A stretch of 64,000 bases of DNA. It comes from Actinoplanes sp. M2I2 (GTDB lineage Bacteria; Actinomycetota; Actinomycetes; Mycobacteriales; Micromonosporaceae). Position numbers and translations under genes: made by a program. Below, piece after piece: positions 57,035-64,000 of this stretch. Within the stretch, counting starts at the first letter, position 1; the number at the start of each line of letters is the position of its first letter. The stretch covers positions 248,001 to 312,000 of the forward strand of contig NZ_JALPVJ010000010.1 of the NCBI RefSeq assembly GCF_023544445.1, read 5' to 3'. Below the pieces are notes generated by a model. It was given only the letters and a program-made list of their open reading frames with translations. It ran no database searches and was not told where the DNA came from.

Positions 57035-59698
57035 TCAACCGCGCAAGGTCTGAGCGAAACGGGCGGCGCCGTCCTCGAGGTCGGGGTGCTCGACGGCGAG
57101 CGCCATCGCGACGATCCGGTCGAACCCGAGACCGACCCCGTCGGCGTACGCCCCGTCGAAGGCGGCGTCGCCCAGAGTCGTCCGCAGGGAGAGCTGCCGG
57201 CCCGACCAGAAGCGCCCGAACATCTCCGTACGCCGGGCCCCGCGCGCTGCCTCGGCCCCGCCGAACAGCACCGCGGCGGTGGCCGGGTCGCCACCCATCG
57301 CACAGCGCACGGCCAGGGCCGCCACCGCGTCGGCAGCCGCCCCGCTGAACCCGTGCCGCAACCTCGAGCGCAGGGCCACCACCAGGTGATCATGCGCGGC
57401 GACCAGGTCACCGCGGCGCAGCGCGACCATCCCGAGCAGCCAGTCGACCGTCCGCTTGCCGCGATGCTCGGGGCAGGCGGCCTCGGCCGGGCGGGCGGCG
57501 CCCAGCAGCTCGGCCGCGGCGGTCAACTCGTCACGGCGCCAGAGCAGCTCGGCCAGCGCGATCACGGCCGGCAGCGCCGCCTCGGCCACGCCGCACCGCT
57601 CGGCCTCGGCGATCACGTCGCGGCACAGCTGCTCGGCCTCGTCGAAGCGGCCCGCCTCGATCAACGTGCTCCGGTGCCCGGCCAGCGCGCGCACCAGCAG
57701 CGCGTGGTTCTTCTCGGTGCGGGCGATCTGTTCGGCGCGGTCCAGGAACCGGGTGCGCTCGCTGCGGTCGGTGGCCAGGCCCGCGTGTACGAGATGGGTG
57801 GACGCCAGCACGGCCGGCTCGACATCGACCCCGTCCAGCCGCTGGTAGAGACGGGAGAGCAGGTCACGTCCGTGCCCGGCGCCGCCGTGCTCGCGCCACC
57901 ACGGGTCCAGGGCCAGAGCCAGGCGCAGGCCGGAGCGGACGCTGCCCCGGTCGGCGGCCCAGCGCAGCGCGGTCTCCCACTCGGGCACGAACGGCGCCAG
58001 CTCGGTCAGCGAGGTCGTACGGGGCTGGCCGTCGGTGTCCGTCACGACGGAGTTCAGCGTGTGCAGCGACCAGGCGACGTGCCGGTCCCGCGCGGCACGC
58101 TCGTCACCGGCCGCGGTTAGGCGCCGGGAGGCGTACGCCCGCACCTGGCCGGAAAGCCGGTAGCGCGGGCCCGGCACCAGCTCGATCAGGGATTTGTCGG
58201 TGAGCTCGGAGAGCGCGCCGAGCGCTTCGACGCCGCACCACTCGACCGTGCCGAGATCGACCGTGCCGGCGAAGACCGCGAGGCGACGGAGCAGGCCGGC
58301 CGCCGGCGTGCTGAGCGTCCGATAGGACCAGTCCAGGCTCGCGGTCAGGCTGTCCTGCCGATCGCCCGGGCCGGCGCCGACCGGGTCGAGCGCCGTGAGC
58401 GGGTCGTCGAGGCGGGCGGCCAGCTGAGCGGCCGAGAGCGATCGCAGCCGGATCGCGGCCAGCTCGACCGCGAGCGGGGAACCTTCCAGCCGGGCGGCGA
58501 CCTCGGCCAGATCGGCGTGGTCCTCGACCGGGGCCGACCGGCCGCCGCGGGCCTCGGCGGTGCGCTCGGAAAGCAGCGCGAAGACGTCGCCGGGCGACAG
58601 CGGCGGAATGGTCCAGACGACCTCGCCCGGAACGTTGAGCGGCACCCGGCTGGTCACCAGCACGTCGAGACGGGGGCAACGAGCCAGCAGACGGCGGACG
58701 ACCGTGGCGCAGGCGGCCGGCGCGGCCTCCGCGGTCTGCAGGACCAGCAGCATCCGCCGCTCGGCGCAGTGCTCGAGAAGCGTCTCGAACACGGGACGGC
58801 CCGGCTCGGTGCGCACTCCCACCGCCGTCGCCGTCGCCGCGCTGACGTCGGCCGGACCGCCCGCCACGTCGACGTTCCAGACCCCTTCCGGGTACGCGTC
58901 CAGGAGCTGCTCGGCCGCGGCCAGCGCGAGGCGCGTCTTGCCCGACCCGCCCGCCCCGGTCACGGTGACGATGCGCCGGTTCTGGATGAGGGTGAGGAGC
59001 TCGGCCAGTTCGGCCCGGCGGCCCAGGAAGGCGGTGAACGGCGCCGGAAGGTTATGGGTGGCGGCGCCCGGCGTACGCGGCGGCGGGAAATCGCGTTCGA
59101 GGCCGGGCGCAAGAATTTGGAACAGCCGCTCGTCGTCGTCGAAGCCGCGCAGGCGATGCGGGCCGAGGTCCAGCAGGTCGACGTCGGCGCCGATCGGCCG
59201 CCCGGGCTCACCGGGGCGTGGACGCGGCAGGGTCAGCGCAAAAGGCACGGCGGCGCCGGAGGTGAGGACGGCCAGCATCGTCGCCCCGGAACAGAGGATC
59301 TGGCCACCATGCGCGGCCGAGGCGACCCGGGAGGCACGGTGGACCTCGGCACTGGTGTACTCGCCGGCGACCGGCCGGGCCGGGCCGGTGTGCATGCCCA
59401 TCCGGACCTTCGGCGTGACCTCCGCGCTCGGCCAGTCATGTGCGGACAGTTGCCGTTGAGCCTCCACACAGGCCGCGATGGCGTCCGCCGGATCCTGGAA
59501 AGCGACGAAGAAACTGTCACCCTCGGTGAAGAGCTCGACACCGGAGAAGTCACCGAGAGCAGTTCGCATCACGGAGCGGTGATCATTAAGGATCTTGCCG
59601 TAGTCGTCGCCGAGCAGGCGGGCCAACCGCGTGGAGCCCTCGATGTCGGTGAACACAAAGGTCACCATGCCGCTCGGCAGCTCGGTGCGTCCCGACAC
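57035..59698 (-). CDS. Class III cyclase-NB-ARC ATPase-TPR regulator
   Basis: 887 aa. N-terminal adenylate/guanylate cyclase domain (about 8-190) with FVFTDIEGSTRLARLL (metal Asp), LFTEGDSFFVAF and VRMGMHTGPA, a STAND/NB-ARC ATPase (about 225-480) with Walker A VTGAGGSGKTRLAL, and a C-terminal TPR-like helical region (about 540-880). Unlike many actinobacterial relatives there is no HTH at the C-terminus, so output may be cyclic nucleotide or protein contacts. GTG 59698 with GGAGG 7 nt upstream. Confidence 0.9.
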   Translation of the reverse strand: MSGRTELPSGMVTFVFTDIEGSTRLARLLGDDYGKILNDHRSVMRTALGDFSGVELFTEGDSFFVAFQDPADAIAACVEAQRQLSAHDWPSAEVTPKVRMGMHTGPARPVAGEYTSAEVHRASRVASAAHGGQILCSGATMLAVLTSGAAVPFALTLPRPRPGEPGRPIGADVDLLDLGPHRLRGFDDDERLFQILAPGLERDFPPPRTPGAATHNLPAPFTAFLGRRAELAELLTLIQNRRIVTVTGAGGSGKTRLALAAAEQLLDAYPEGVWNVDVAGGPADVSAATATAVGVRTEPGRPVFETLLEHCAERRMLLVLQTAEAAPAACATVVRRLLARCPRLDVLVTSRVPLNVPGEVVWTIPPLSPGDVFALLSERTAEARGGRSAPVEDHADLAEVAARLEGSPLAVELAAIRLRSLSAAQLAARLDDPLTALDPVGAGPGDRQDSLTASLDWSYRTLSTPAAGLLRRLAVFAGTVDLGTVEWCGVEALGALSELTDKSLIELVPGPRYRLSGQVRAYASRRLTAAGDERAARDRHVAWSLHTLNSVVTDTDGQPRTTSLTELAPFVPEWETALRWAADRGSVRSGLRLALALDPWWREHGGAGHGRDLLSRLYQRLDGVDVEPAVLASTHLVHAGLATDRSERTRFLDRAEQIARTEKNHALLVRALAGHRSTLIEAGRFDEAEQLCRDVIAEAERCGVAEAALPAVIALAELLWRRDELTAAAELLGAARPAEAACPEHRGKRTVDWLLGMVALRRGDLVAAHDHLVVALRSRLRHGFSGAAADAVAALAVRCAMGGDPATAAVLFGGAEAARGARRTEMFGRFWSGRQLSLRTTLGDAAFDGAYADGVGLGFDRIVAMALAVEHPDLEDGAARFAQTLRG

Positions 59699-60518
59699 GG
59701 TTGAACCTCCGCCCCCTTTGGGAAGTCACGTCTCATGCTGACGTATCGCAGCGTCACCGACCATCGTAGAAACGGACGGTGACGGTCCACCCGCCACGGC
59801 CGACCCCGGACGGAGGACATCGTCGGCTTCGCACAGCACTACGCGTGACGTAACGAAATGGATCGAGCTGAGTCACGGCGTGGTCGGCCCGATCCGGTCG
59901 CTCGTTCGGCGGGTGCCGGCACGAGGCAGGCTGCGCGACGTCCCGGAGGCTCCGGACGGGTCGCCGGACTAGCCGTTTCGCGCAGCTAGATCATCATATT
60001 TCCGGCGGCTTCGTGGCGGGTCGCACCAGGGGTCCGCCAAAGGAGAAAAGATCAGCCGGGCGGAGCCGGAAGTGGTTCCGTCCCACCATCTGGAAGGCGG
60101 TGGGTCGCTTGGCTGAGCGCCGATGCGAACTCGGTCGACTGCCGCTCGCGGGTCACAGGAGGCGGATAGCGGCTCGCGGCTCGCGGACAGCGGCTGCGGA
60201 CAGCAGTTCGCCGCTCGCGGACAGCAATAGCAGCTCGCAAGTCGCTGGCCACCGGCCAACAGCAGACACATGCGGGCCGCGGCTTCCGTTGGCCGGCGCG
60301 GTCGGCGCCGTCGGCGAAGAACAATCAGGCGGTCGCCAGACGGGCAGGCAACCTGCCCCAGGCGATGTGATGTCACCCAGGGAGCGAGTGCCGGTTACGG
60401 CCGCGACCGGACGATTCTGAGCTCGGCAGATGGCGAGCCTTCGGTGCCGGCCGGGTGAGGGCCCGAAGGGCGGCGCGATGGCATCCAGCGCGCCGAGATG
60501 ACCGCCCGAGCTGGGCGA
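59699..60518. other. 820-bp intergenic region
   Basis: No credible gene. It contains the cyclase promoter, and around 60140-60240 several imperfect copies of gctcgcggacagc. The 135-aa ORFs on both strands (60013-60420, 59969-60376) are Arg/Cys/Pro-rich readings of this repeat and lack conserved-looking segments. Confidence 0.45.
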
Positions 60519-60737
60519 TCAGCAGCCGCAGGCGCCGCCGCAACAGCCGCCGCCGGCCGGGACGGCCGGGCCGGACGACGCACCGCCACCGCGACCGGTC
60601 ACAGCGACGGTCGACAGCAGCTTCACCGTGTCGGCGTGGCCCTGCGGGCAGTCCGAAGGATCGGACGCCTCGCTCATCGGCCGGTTGACCTCGAAGGTGT
60701 CGCCACAGGCGCGGCAGCGGAACTCGTAACGCGGCAT
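60519..60737 (-). CDS. FmdB-family zinc ribbon protein with Cys-rich tail
   Basis: 72 aa. The N-terminus MPRYEFRCRACGDTFEV has a CxxC; the second pair is not canonical (DCPQGH), and the C-terminus ends GGGCCGGACGC. A second FmdB-like protein besides the Ruc-like one. ATG 60737 lies 6 nt after TACGCT, consistent with a leaderless mRNA. Function unknown. Confidence 0.8.
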   Translation of the reverse strand: MPRYEFRCRACGDTFEVNRPMSEASDPSDCPQGHADTVKLLSTVAVTGRGGGASSGPAVPAGGGCCGGACGC

Positions 60738-60857
60738 GGAAGAAGCGTATGGCCTCCGACCGCCGGCCGGACAGCCAGCCCGTCCGTCGCGCGCGAGTTG
60801 TCCACAGGCATCGACGGGACACTTCGCAGCGGGCCCCGGTTGGGTAGTGTCGTCCGC

Positions 60858-62474
60858 GTGGTGGAGCGGCAGGAGAAACCAGGAGCAGAGCCCGAGCTGA
60901 GAGCCGCGGCTCCGCATCAGGGCGGCCCGCTGGCGAGCTCCGGCGCGGCGCCTCTCGAAAGCCCGGCACCCGCACCGACCGACGCCGAGCCGAGTGCCGA
61001 GCGCCCGGGTTCGTCTCCCGTCGTCCCCTCGCAGGGATCACCGGTCACGGCGCCCGACTCGGAGACACCCGGCACTGCGGTCGGCGGCTCCACGCCGGCA
61101 AAGGACCCGGCGGCGCAGAAGAGCAGCGGTTCGCCGCCCGCCATCCCAGCACAAAGGACACCCACCGACCGGGCCGGCGGTGGCTCACCGCCCGAAACCC
61201 CGGCCGGGCAGGCGGCGACGGGCAGCGAGCAGGCGAGCGCCTCGAGCGGCATCCCGGCCGCAGACCCGAGCGCCAGCACCGAAGCGGCCACCAACGGTGG
61301 CGGAGCGGCAACTCCAGGCGCCACAGCGGCGGCGGGTCAGGCAGCGCCTTCGCCGGTTGCCGCTACGGCCGTTCGGCGGTCGGGCCGACTGCGGCGGGCG
61401 GCGCCCGTGCGGGTGGTGGAACGGGTCGGGCGCGGCACCGCGGCCTGGGCGAAAAGGCCCAGCGGCCGGCTCATCGTGCCCGCGGTCATCGCCGTCCTGT
61501 TGCTGGGCGCGGCGGGAACGGCGGGCGCCTATCTCGTGCCCCAGGCTCTCGAGTCGGCGTCATCGCCGAGTGCCACTCCCGGTTTCCCCCTCGGGGCCAC
61601 GGGAGCTCTTCCCTCAGCCGGTCAGCCCGTCGGCCCGAGCGGACTGCCGGGCGGCGTCCCGAGCGGTTTCCCGGGCGGCGGCCAGGGCGACCTGCCAGGC
61701 GGGCCGGGCGCCACAGGTGGACTTCCCGGCGCCACGGGCGGACTTCCCGGCGCTACGGGCGGGCTGCCGGGCGCCACGGGTGGAGTGCCGGGCGCTACGG
61801 GTGGGCTGCCGGGCGTTCCGGGTGGGCTGCCCGGCGCCACCGTGCCGACCGGAGCGGCGGGCGCGACCGCCGGACCCACGGCCGGGGCGCAGTCGGGCGT
61901 GCGCCCGGCCGACACGCTGGCCGGCTGGGCGGGTCAGATGGGCACCCGGCTGGGCATCCCGGTCGTCGCGGCGCAGGCTTACGGCTATGCCGAGCTGGTG
62001 CTTCAGCGCACCACCCCGTCGTGCCGCCTGAGCTGGACGACCATCGCGGCGCTGGCCAAGATCGAGTCTTCGCACGGGGCGGCCAACGGGGCCGTACTGT
62101 CCACCGACGGCACCGCGCTTCCGCCGATCTTCGGGCTGCCGCTCGACGGCAAGGGTGGGCGGCAGCTCATCCCGGACACCGATCGGGGCGCCCTCGACCA
62201 GGACACCACCTATGACCGGGCGGTCGGGCCGCTGCAGTTCATCCCGGCGACCTGGAACTCCTACAAGGTGGACGCCGACAACAACGGCGTGGCCGACCCC
62301 AACGACATCGACGACGCGTCCCTGACCGCGGCGACCTACCTGTGCCAGGGCGGGCGCAACCTGACCCGGCCCGAGGCGTGGTGGGACGCGATCCTGTCGT
62401 ACAACGCGGTCCGGCCTTATGCACAGAAGGTGTTCGACGCGGCCAACGACTACGGACGCCGGTCGCGGACGTGA
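60858..62474 (+). CDS. Lytic transglycosylase with disordered N-terminus and Gly-rich linker
   Basis: 538 aa. Pro/Ala/Ser-rich cytoplasmic region (about 1-195), TM helix (about 206-228, LIVPAVIAVLLLGAAGTAGAY), a collagen-like linker of LPGATGG repeats (about 255-335) and a C-terminal SLT domain (about 390-535): catalytic Glu in LAKIESSHGAANG, then VGPLQFIPATWNSY, AATYLCQGG and ILSYNAVRPYAQKV. Cleaves peptidoglycan glycan strands to anhydro ends. GTG 60858 is 7 nt after TAGTGT (leaderless); the longer frame into the FmdB region is rejected. Confidence 0.9.
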   Translation: MVERQEKPGAEPELRAAAPHQGGPLASSGAAPLESPAPAPTDAEPSAERPGSSPVVPSQGSPVTAPDSETPGTAVGGSTPAKDPAAQKSSGSPPAIPAQRTPTDRAGGGSPPETPAGQAATGSEQASASSGIPAADPSASTEAATNGGGAATPGATAAAGQAAPSPVAATAVRRSGRLRRAAPVRVVERVGRGTAAWAKRPSGRLIVPAVIAVLLLGAAGTAGAYLVPQALESASSPSATPGFPLGATGALPSAGQPVGPSGLPGGVPSGFPGGGQGDLPGGPGATGGLPGATGGLPGATGGLPGATGGVPGATGGLPGVPGGLPGATVPTGAAGATAGPTAGAQSGVRPADTLAGWAGQMGTRLGIPVVAAQAYGYAELVLQRTTPSCRLSWTTIAALAKIESSHGAANGAVLSTDGTALPPIFGLPLDGKGGRQLIPDTDRGALDQDTTYDRAVGPLQFIPATWNSYKVDADNNGVADPNDIDDASLTAATYLCQGGRNLTRPEAWWDAILSYNAVRPYAQKVFDAANDYGRRSRT

Positions 62475-62562
62475 TACGGAAACATGCACGCAGCGTGACG
62501 GTACCTACACATTTACGGTCGGAGCACTTCCCAGACGCTGCGCTTACCGGCAAGCTGTACGG

Positions 62563-63582
62563 GTGAGGGTGCGTGAATGGGATCCCCGGACCGCTTCGGC
62601 GGCGGAGATCCGGTCGCTCGTGGGGACGGTGAACGCGGTACTCGCCACCGATCTCCCCGACGATCCCCCGTGGGTTGACGGTCAGGTCCGCGACTACCTC
62701 GCCGAGACCATGCCGGGCGAGCGGCGGATCAGCTGGGTGGCCGAGGACGACCGGCTCCCCGAGGGTGAGAGCGAGATCTTCGCGCACATCAGCATGCTGC
62801 TGCTCGGCGACATCGGCGTGCTCGAGGTCATCGTGCAGCCCCGCCTGCGACGGCGCGGCCTGGGACGCCAGCTCATCGCGGTCGCGGCCCGCCGGGCGTA
62901 CCTGGAGGGCTTCTCCACGATCGGCGTCGAGGCCATCGGCGGCACCCCGGCGATCGCGTTCTACGAGGCGCTCGGCTTCGAGCGGGAGTATGTCGAGACC
63001 CGCAGCGTCCTCACCCTGTCCGGTGTGGACTGGCCCGCGCTGACCGTCATGTCCAACAGCATCGGCGCCGGCTACCGGGTCGAGTTCCACCCCGGCGGCC
63101 CGCCCGACCACCTGCTCGAGGCCTATGCGCAGGCCAAGCTCGAGGCGCCCGAGGAAGAGGACGACCTCGACCTCGCGCCCCGCTCCTCCGACCCGCAGCG
63201 GCTGCGTGACTCGCTCGACACCCTGCACAAGCGGGGCCTGAAGCCGTACATCGTGCTCGCCGTCCACGACGCCAGCCAGGTCGTCGCCGGCCTCACCGAG
63301 GTCGTCGTCCCGGCCCACCATCCCGAGCGCGCCGACCAGTACGACACGATCGTCGTCCGTGACCACCGCGGCTACGGCATCGACCGGGCGATCAAGGCGC
63401 GCATGCTGTTCGAGCTGCGGTCGGCCGAGCCCGGGCTGCGCGAGGTGCAGACCTGGAACGCGCAGCACAACGAGTCCATGCTCAAGGTCAACGCCGAGCT
63501 GGGCTATCAGGCCGACCGCGACTGGTACGAGTACGGCGCCGACGTCGCGCAACTGGTTCAAAGCTTGGAGCCCATCGACTAG
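62563..63582 (+). CDS. Double-GNAT acetyltransferase
   Basis: 339 aa with two GNAT-like halves. The first (about 1-165) holds IGVLEVIVQPRLRRRGLGRQLIAVA (V-x-P-x-x-R-x-x-G-x-G acetyl-CoA loop) and GGTPAIAFYEALGFER; the second (about 200-335) has GLTEVVVPAHH, TIVVRDHRGYGIDRAIKARML and NESMLKVNAELGYQ. It resembles mycothiol-synthase-like double GNATs, but is not assigned to MshD. Start GTG 62563. Confidence 0.85.
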   Translation: MRVREWDPRTASAAEIRSLVGTVNAVLATDLPDDPPWVDGQVRDYLAETMPGERRISWVAEDDRLPEGESEIFAHISMLLLGDIGVLEVIVQPRLRRRGLGRQLIAVAARRAYLEGFSTIGVEAIGGTPAIAFYEALGFEREYVETRSVLTLSGVDWPALTVMSNSIGAGYRVEFHPGGPPDHLLEAYAQAKLEAPEEEDDLDLAPRSSDPQRLRDSLDTLHKRGLKPYIVLAVHDASQVVAGLTEVVVPAHHPERADQYDTIVVRDHRGYGIDRAIKARMLFELRSAEPGLREVQTWNAQHNESMLKVNAELGYQADRDWYEYGADVAQLVQSLEPID

Positions 63583-63633
63583 GCTCAACCTCTGCGACCG
63601 GACGCCCGACCGCCGGTCCGCCGTGGAGGCGCC

Positions 63634-64000
63634 GTGCTGGGTCACCGGATGTTGCCGCTGCTCGCTGTGGCTGCCCTTCTCATCCCCGGCACTGCGCACG
63701 CCGCCGAGCCGGCCGACCCGCTCACCGTGGGCGCCGTCCAGGGCCCGACTGCCCGCTCCCCCTACGCCCCGGCCACCGGCAACGGCCCGAGCAGCGCGAG
63801 ACACCAGGTGCGCGGGGTCGTCACCCAGCTCACCCTCGCGCACACCAGCGCCGGCGCAGAGCAGCACGGGTTCTTCCTGCAGAGCCGCAAGGCCCTCACC
63901 GACGGCGATCCGGCCACCTCCGATGGCGTCTTCGTCTTCCTCGGCGCCTTCACCACGCTGATCGGCGGCTACGCCCCCCGGGTGGGCGACGAGATCGTGG
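63634..64000 (+). CDS. Secreted nuclease (ExeM/NucH-like), 3'-truncated by window edge
   Basis: The frame is open to the window end. GTG 63634 has GGAGG 4 nt upstream. A signal peptide (MLPLLAVAALLIPGTAHAAEP) is followed by LTVGAVQGPTARSPY, VRGVVTQLTL, GFFLQSRKALTDGDPATSDGVFVF and VGDEIV, the N-terminal OB-like domain of extracellular endonuclease/exonuclease/phosphatase-type nucleases (ExeM/NucH). The catalytic domain would lie beyond the window. Confidence 0.75.
   Translation, partial: MLGHRMLPLLAVAALLIPGTAHAAEPADPLTVGAVQGPTARSPYAPATGNGPSSARHQVRGVVTQLTLAHTSAGAEQHGFFLQSRKALTDGDPATSDGVFVFLGAFTTLIGGYAPRVGDEIV

Noticed and set aside
59969..60420. 135-aa ORFs on both strands before the FmdB gene
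   Set aside because: Arg/Cys/Pro-rich, repeat-derived, no start signals.
62239..63867. 542-aa ORF on the minus strand
   Set aside because: Runs across three well-supported forward genes; shadow.

Overview
The window is high-GC DNA from a filamentous actinobacterium, most likely Micromonosporaceae (Actinoplanes-like). This rests on GC-rich codon use, many GTG starts, frequent ATGA stop/start overlaps, TANNNT boxes 6-8 nt ahead of start codons (leaderless mRNAs), a PaaX-type regulator, SepX/Glp division genes and gene order partly shared with Mycobacterium. I see no phage, no complete transposon, no CRISPR array and no antibiotic cluster. It is a core-chromosome window with several repeat-filled gaps.

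Layout. 1-3.2 kb: end of a membrane protein, rsmI, and a divergent protein O-mannosyltransferase. 3.2-7.4 kb: an AT-rich leader, then a two-gene envelope operon (a one-TM Pro/Gly-rich protein and a NodB deacetylase-GT2 glycosyltransferase fusion). 7.4-11.8 kb: a GAF protein with a decayed histidine-kinase core, a small putative glycan-modification group (GT-like protein, aldo/keto reductase, SDR), a cold-shock-like protein. 11.9-19.2 kb: tRNA-Ala(CGC), then a block syntenic with M. tuberculosis Rv0991c-Rv0996 (sepX, GNAT, moeA/glp, galU, 5-FTHF cyclo-ligase, CIRCE-preceded FmdB/Ruc-like zinc ribbon) with a GGDEF gene inserted. 19.4-28.4 kb: CpaB-like SAF protein, small conserved proteins, an 81-bp tandem repeat, DUF2231, DUF2236, RecB-like nuclease, MarC, PHP, PH-domain protein, DUF6758, SpoU methyltransferase.

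28.4-41 kb: thioredoxin with a SigR-type promoter, then the most striking gene: an Rv2578c-type radical SAM protein with a perfect SOS box ahead of it and an intein inserted directly before the third cysteine of its CxxxCxxC motif. Then CoA-binding protein, DUF4190, SDR, lipoprotein, DMT exporter, HAD, PhzF, MgtE-N/CBS protein, DUF1003, Mrp. 41-52 kb: tatB, htrA and an O-methyltransferase (syntenic with Rv1220c-Rv1224, but without sigE-rseA), pepA, DUF3117, paaX-enoyl-CoA hydratase, secreted trypsin, a dense repeat island (48.2-49.0 kb), tag, SRPBCC, DivIVA-domain protein, nuoA. 52-64 kb: korAB with a DtxR/IdeR-like box, SAM methyltransferase, K+ channel, a large cyclase-NB-ARC-TPR protein, second FmdB-like protein, lytic transglycosylase, double GNAT, and the 5' end of a secreted nuclease that runs off the window.

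The genes do not form one pathway. Recurrent themes are envelope/division (O-mannosylation, NodB-GT2, Glp-SepX, DivIVA, transglycosylase), stress control (HrcA, SigR, LexA, iron) and signalling (GGDEF, class III cyclase, pseudo-histidine kinase).
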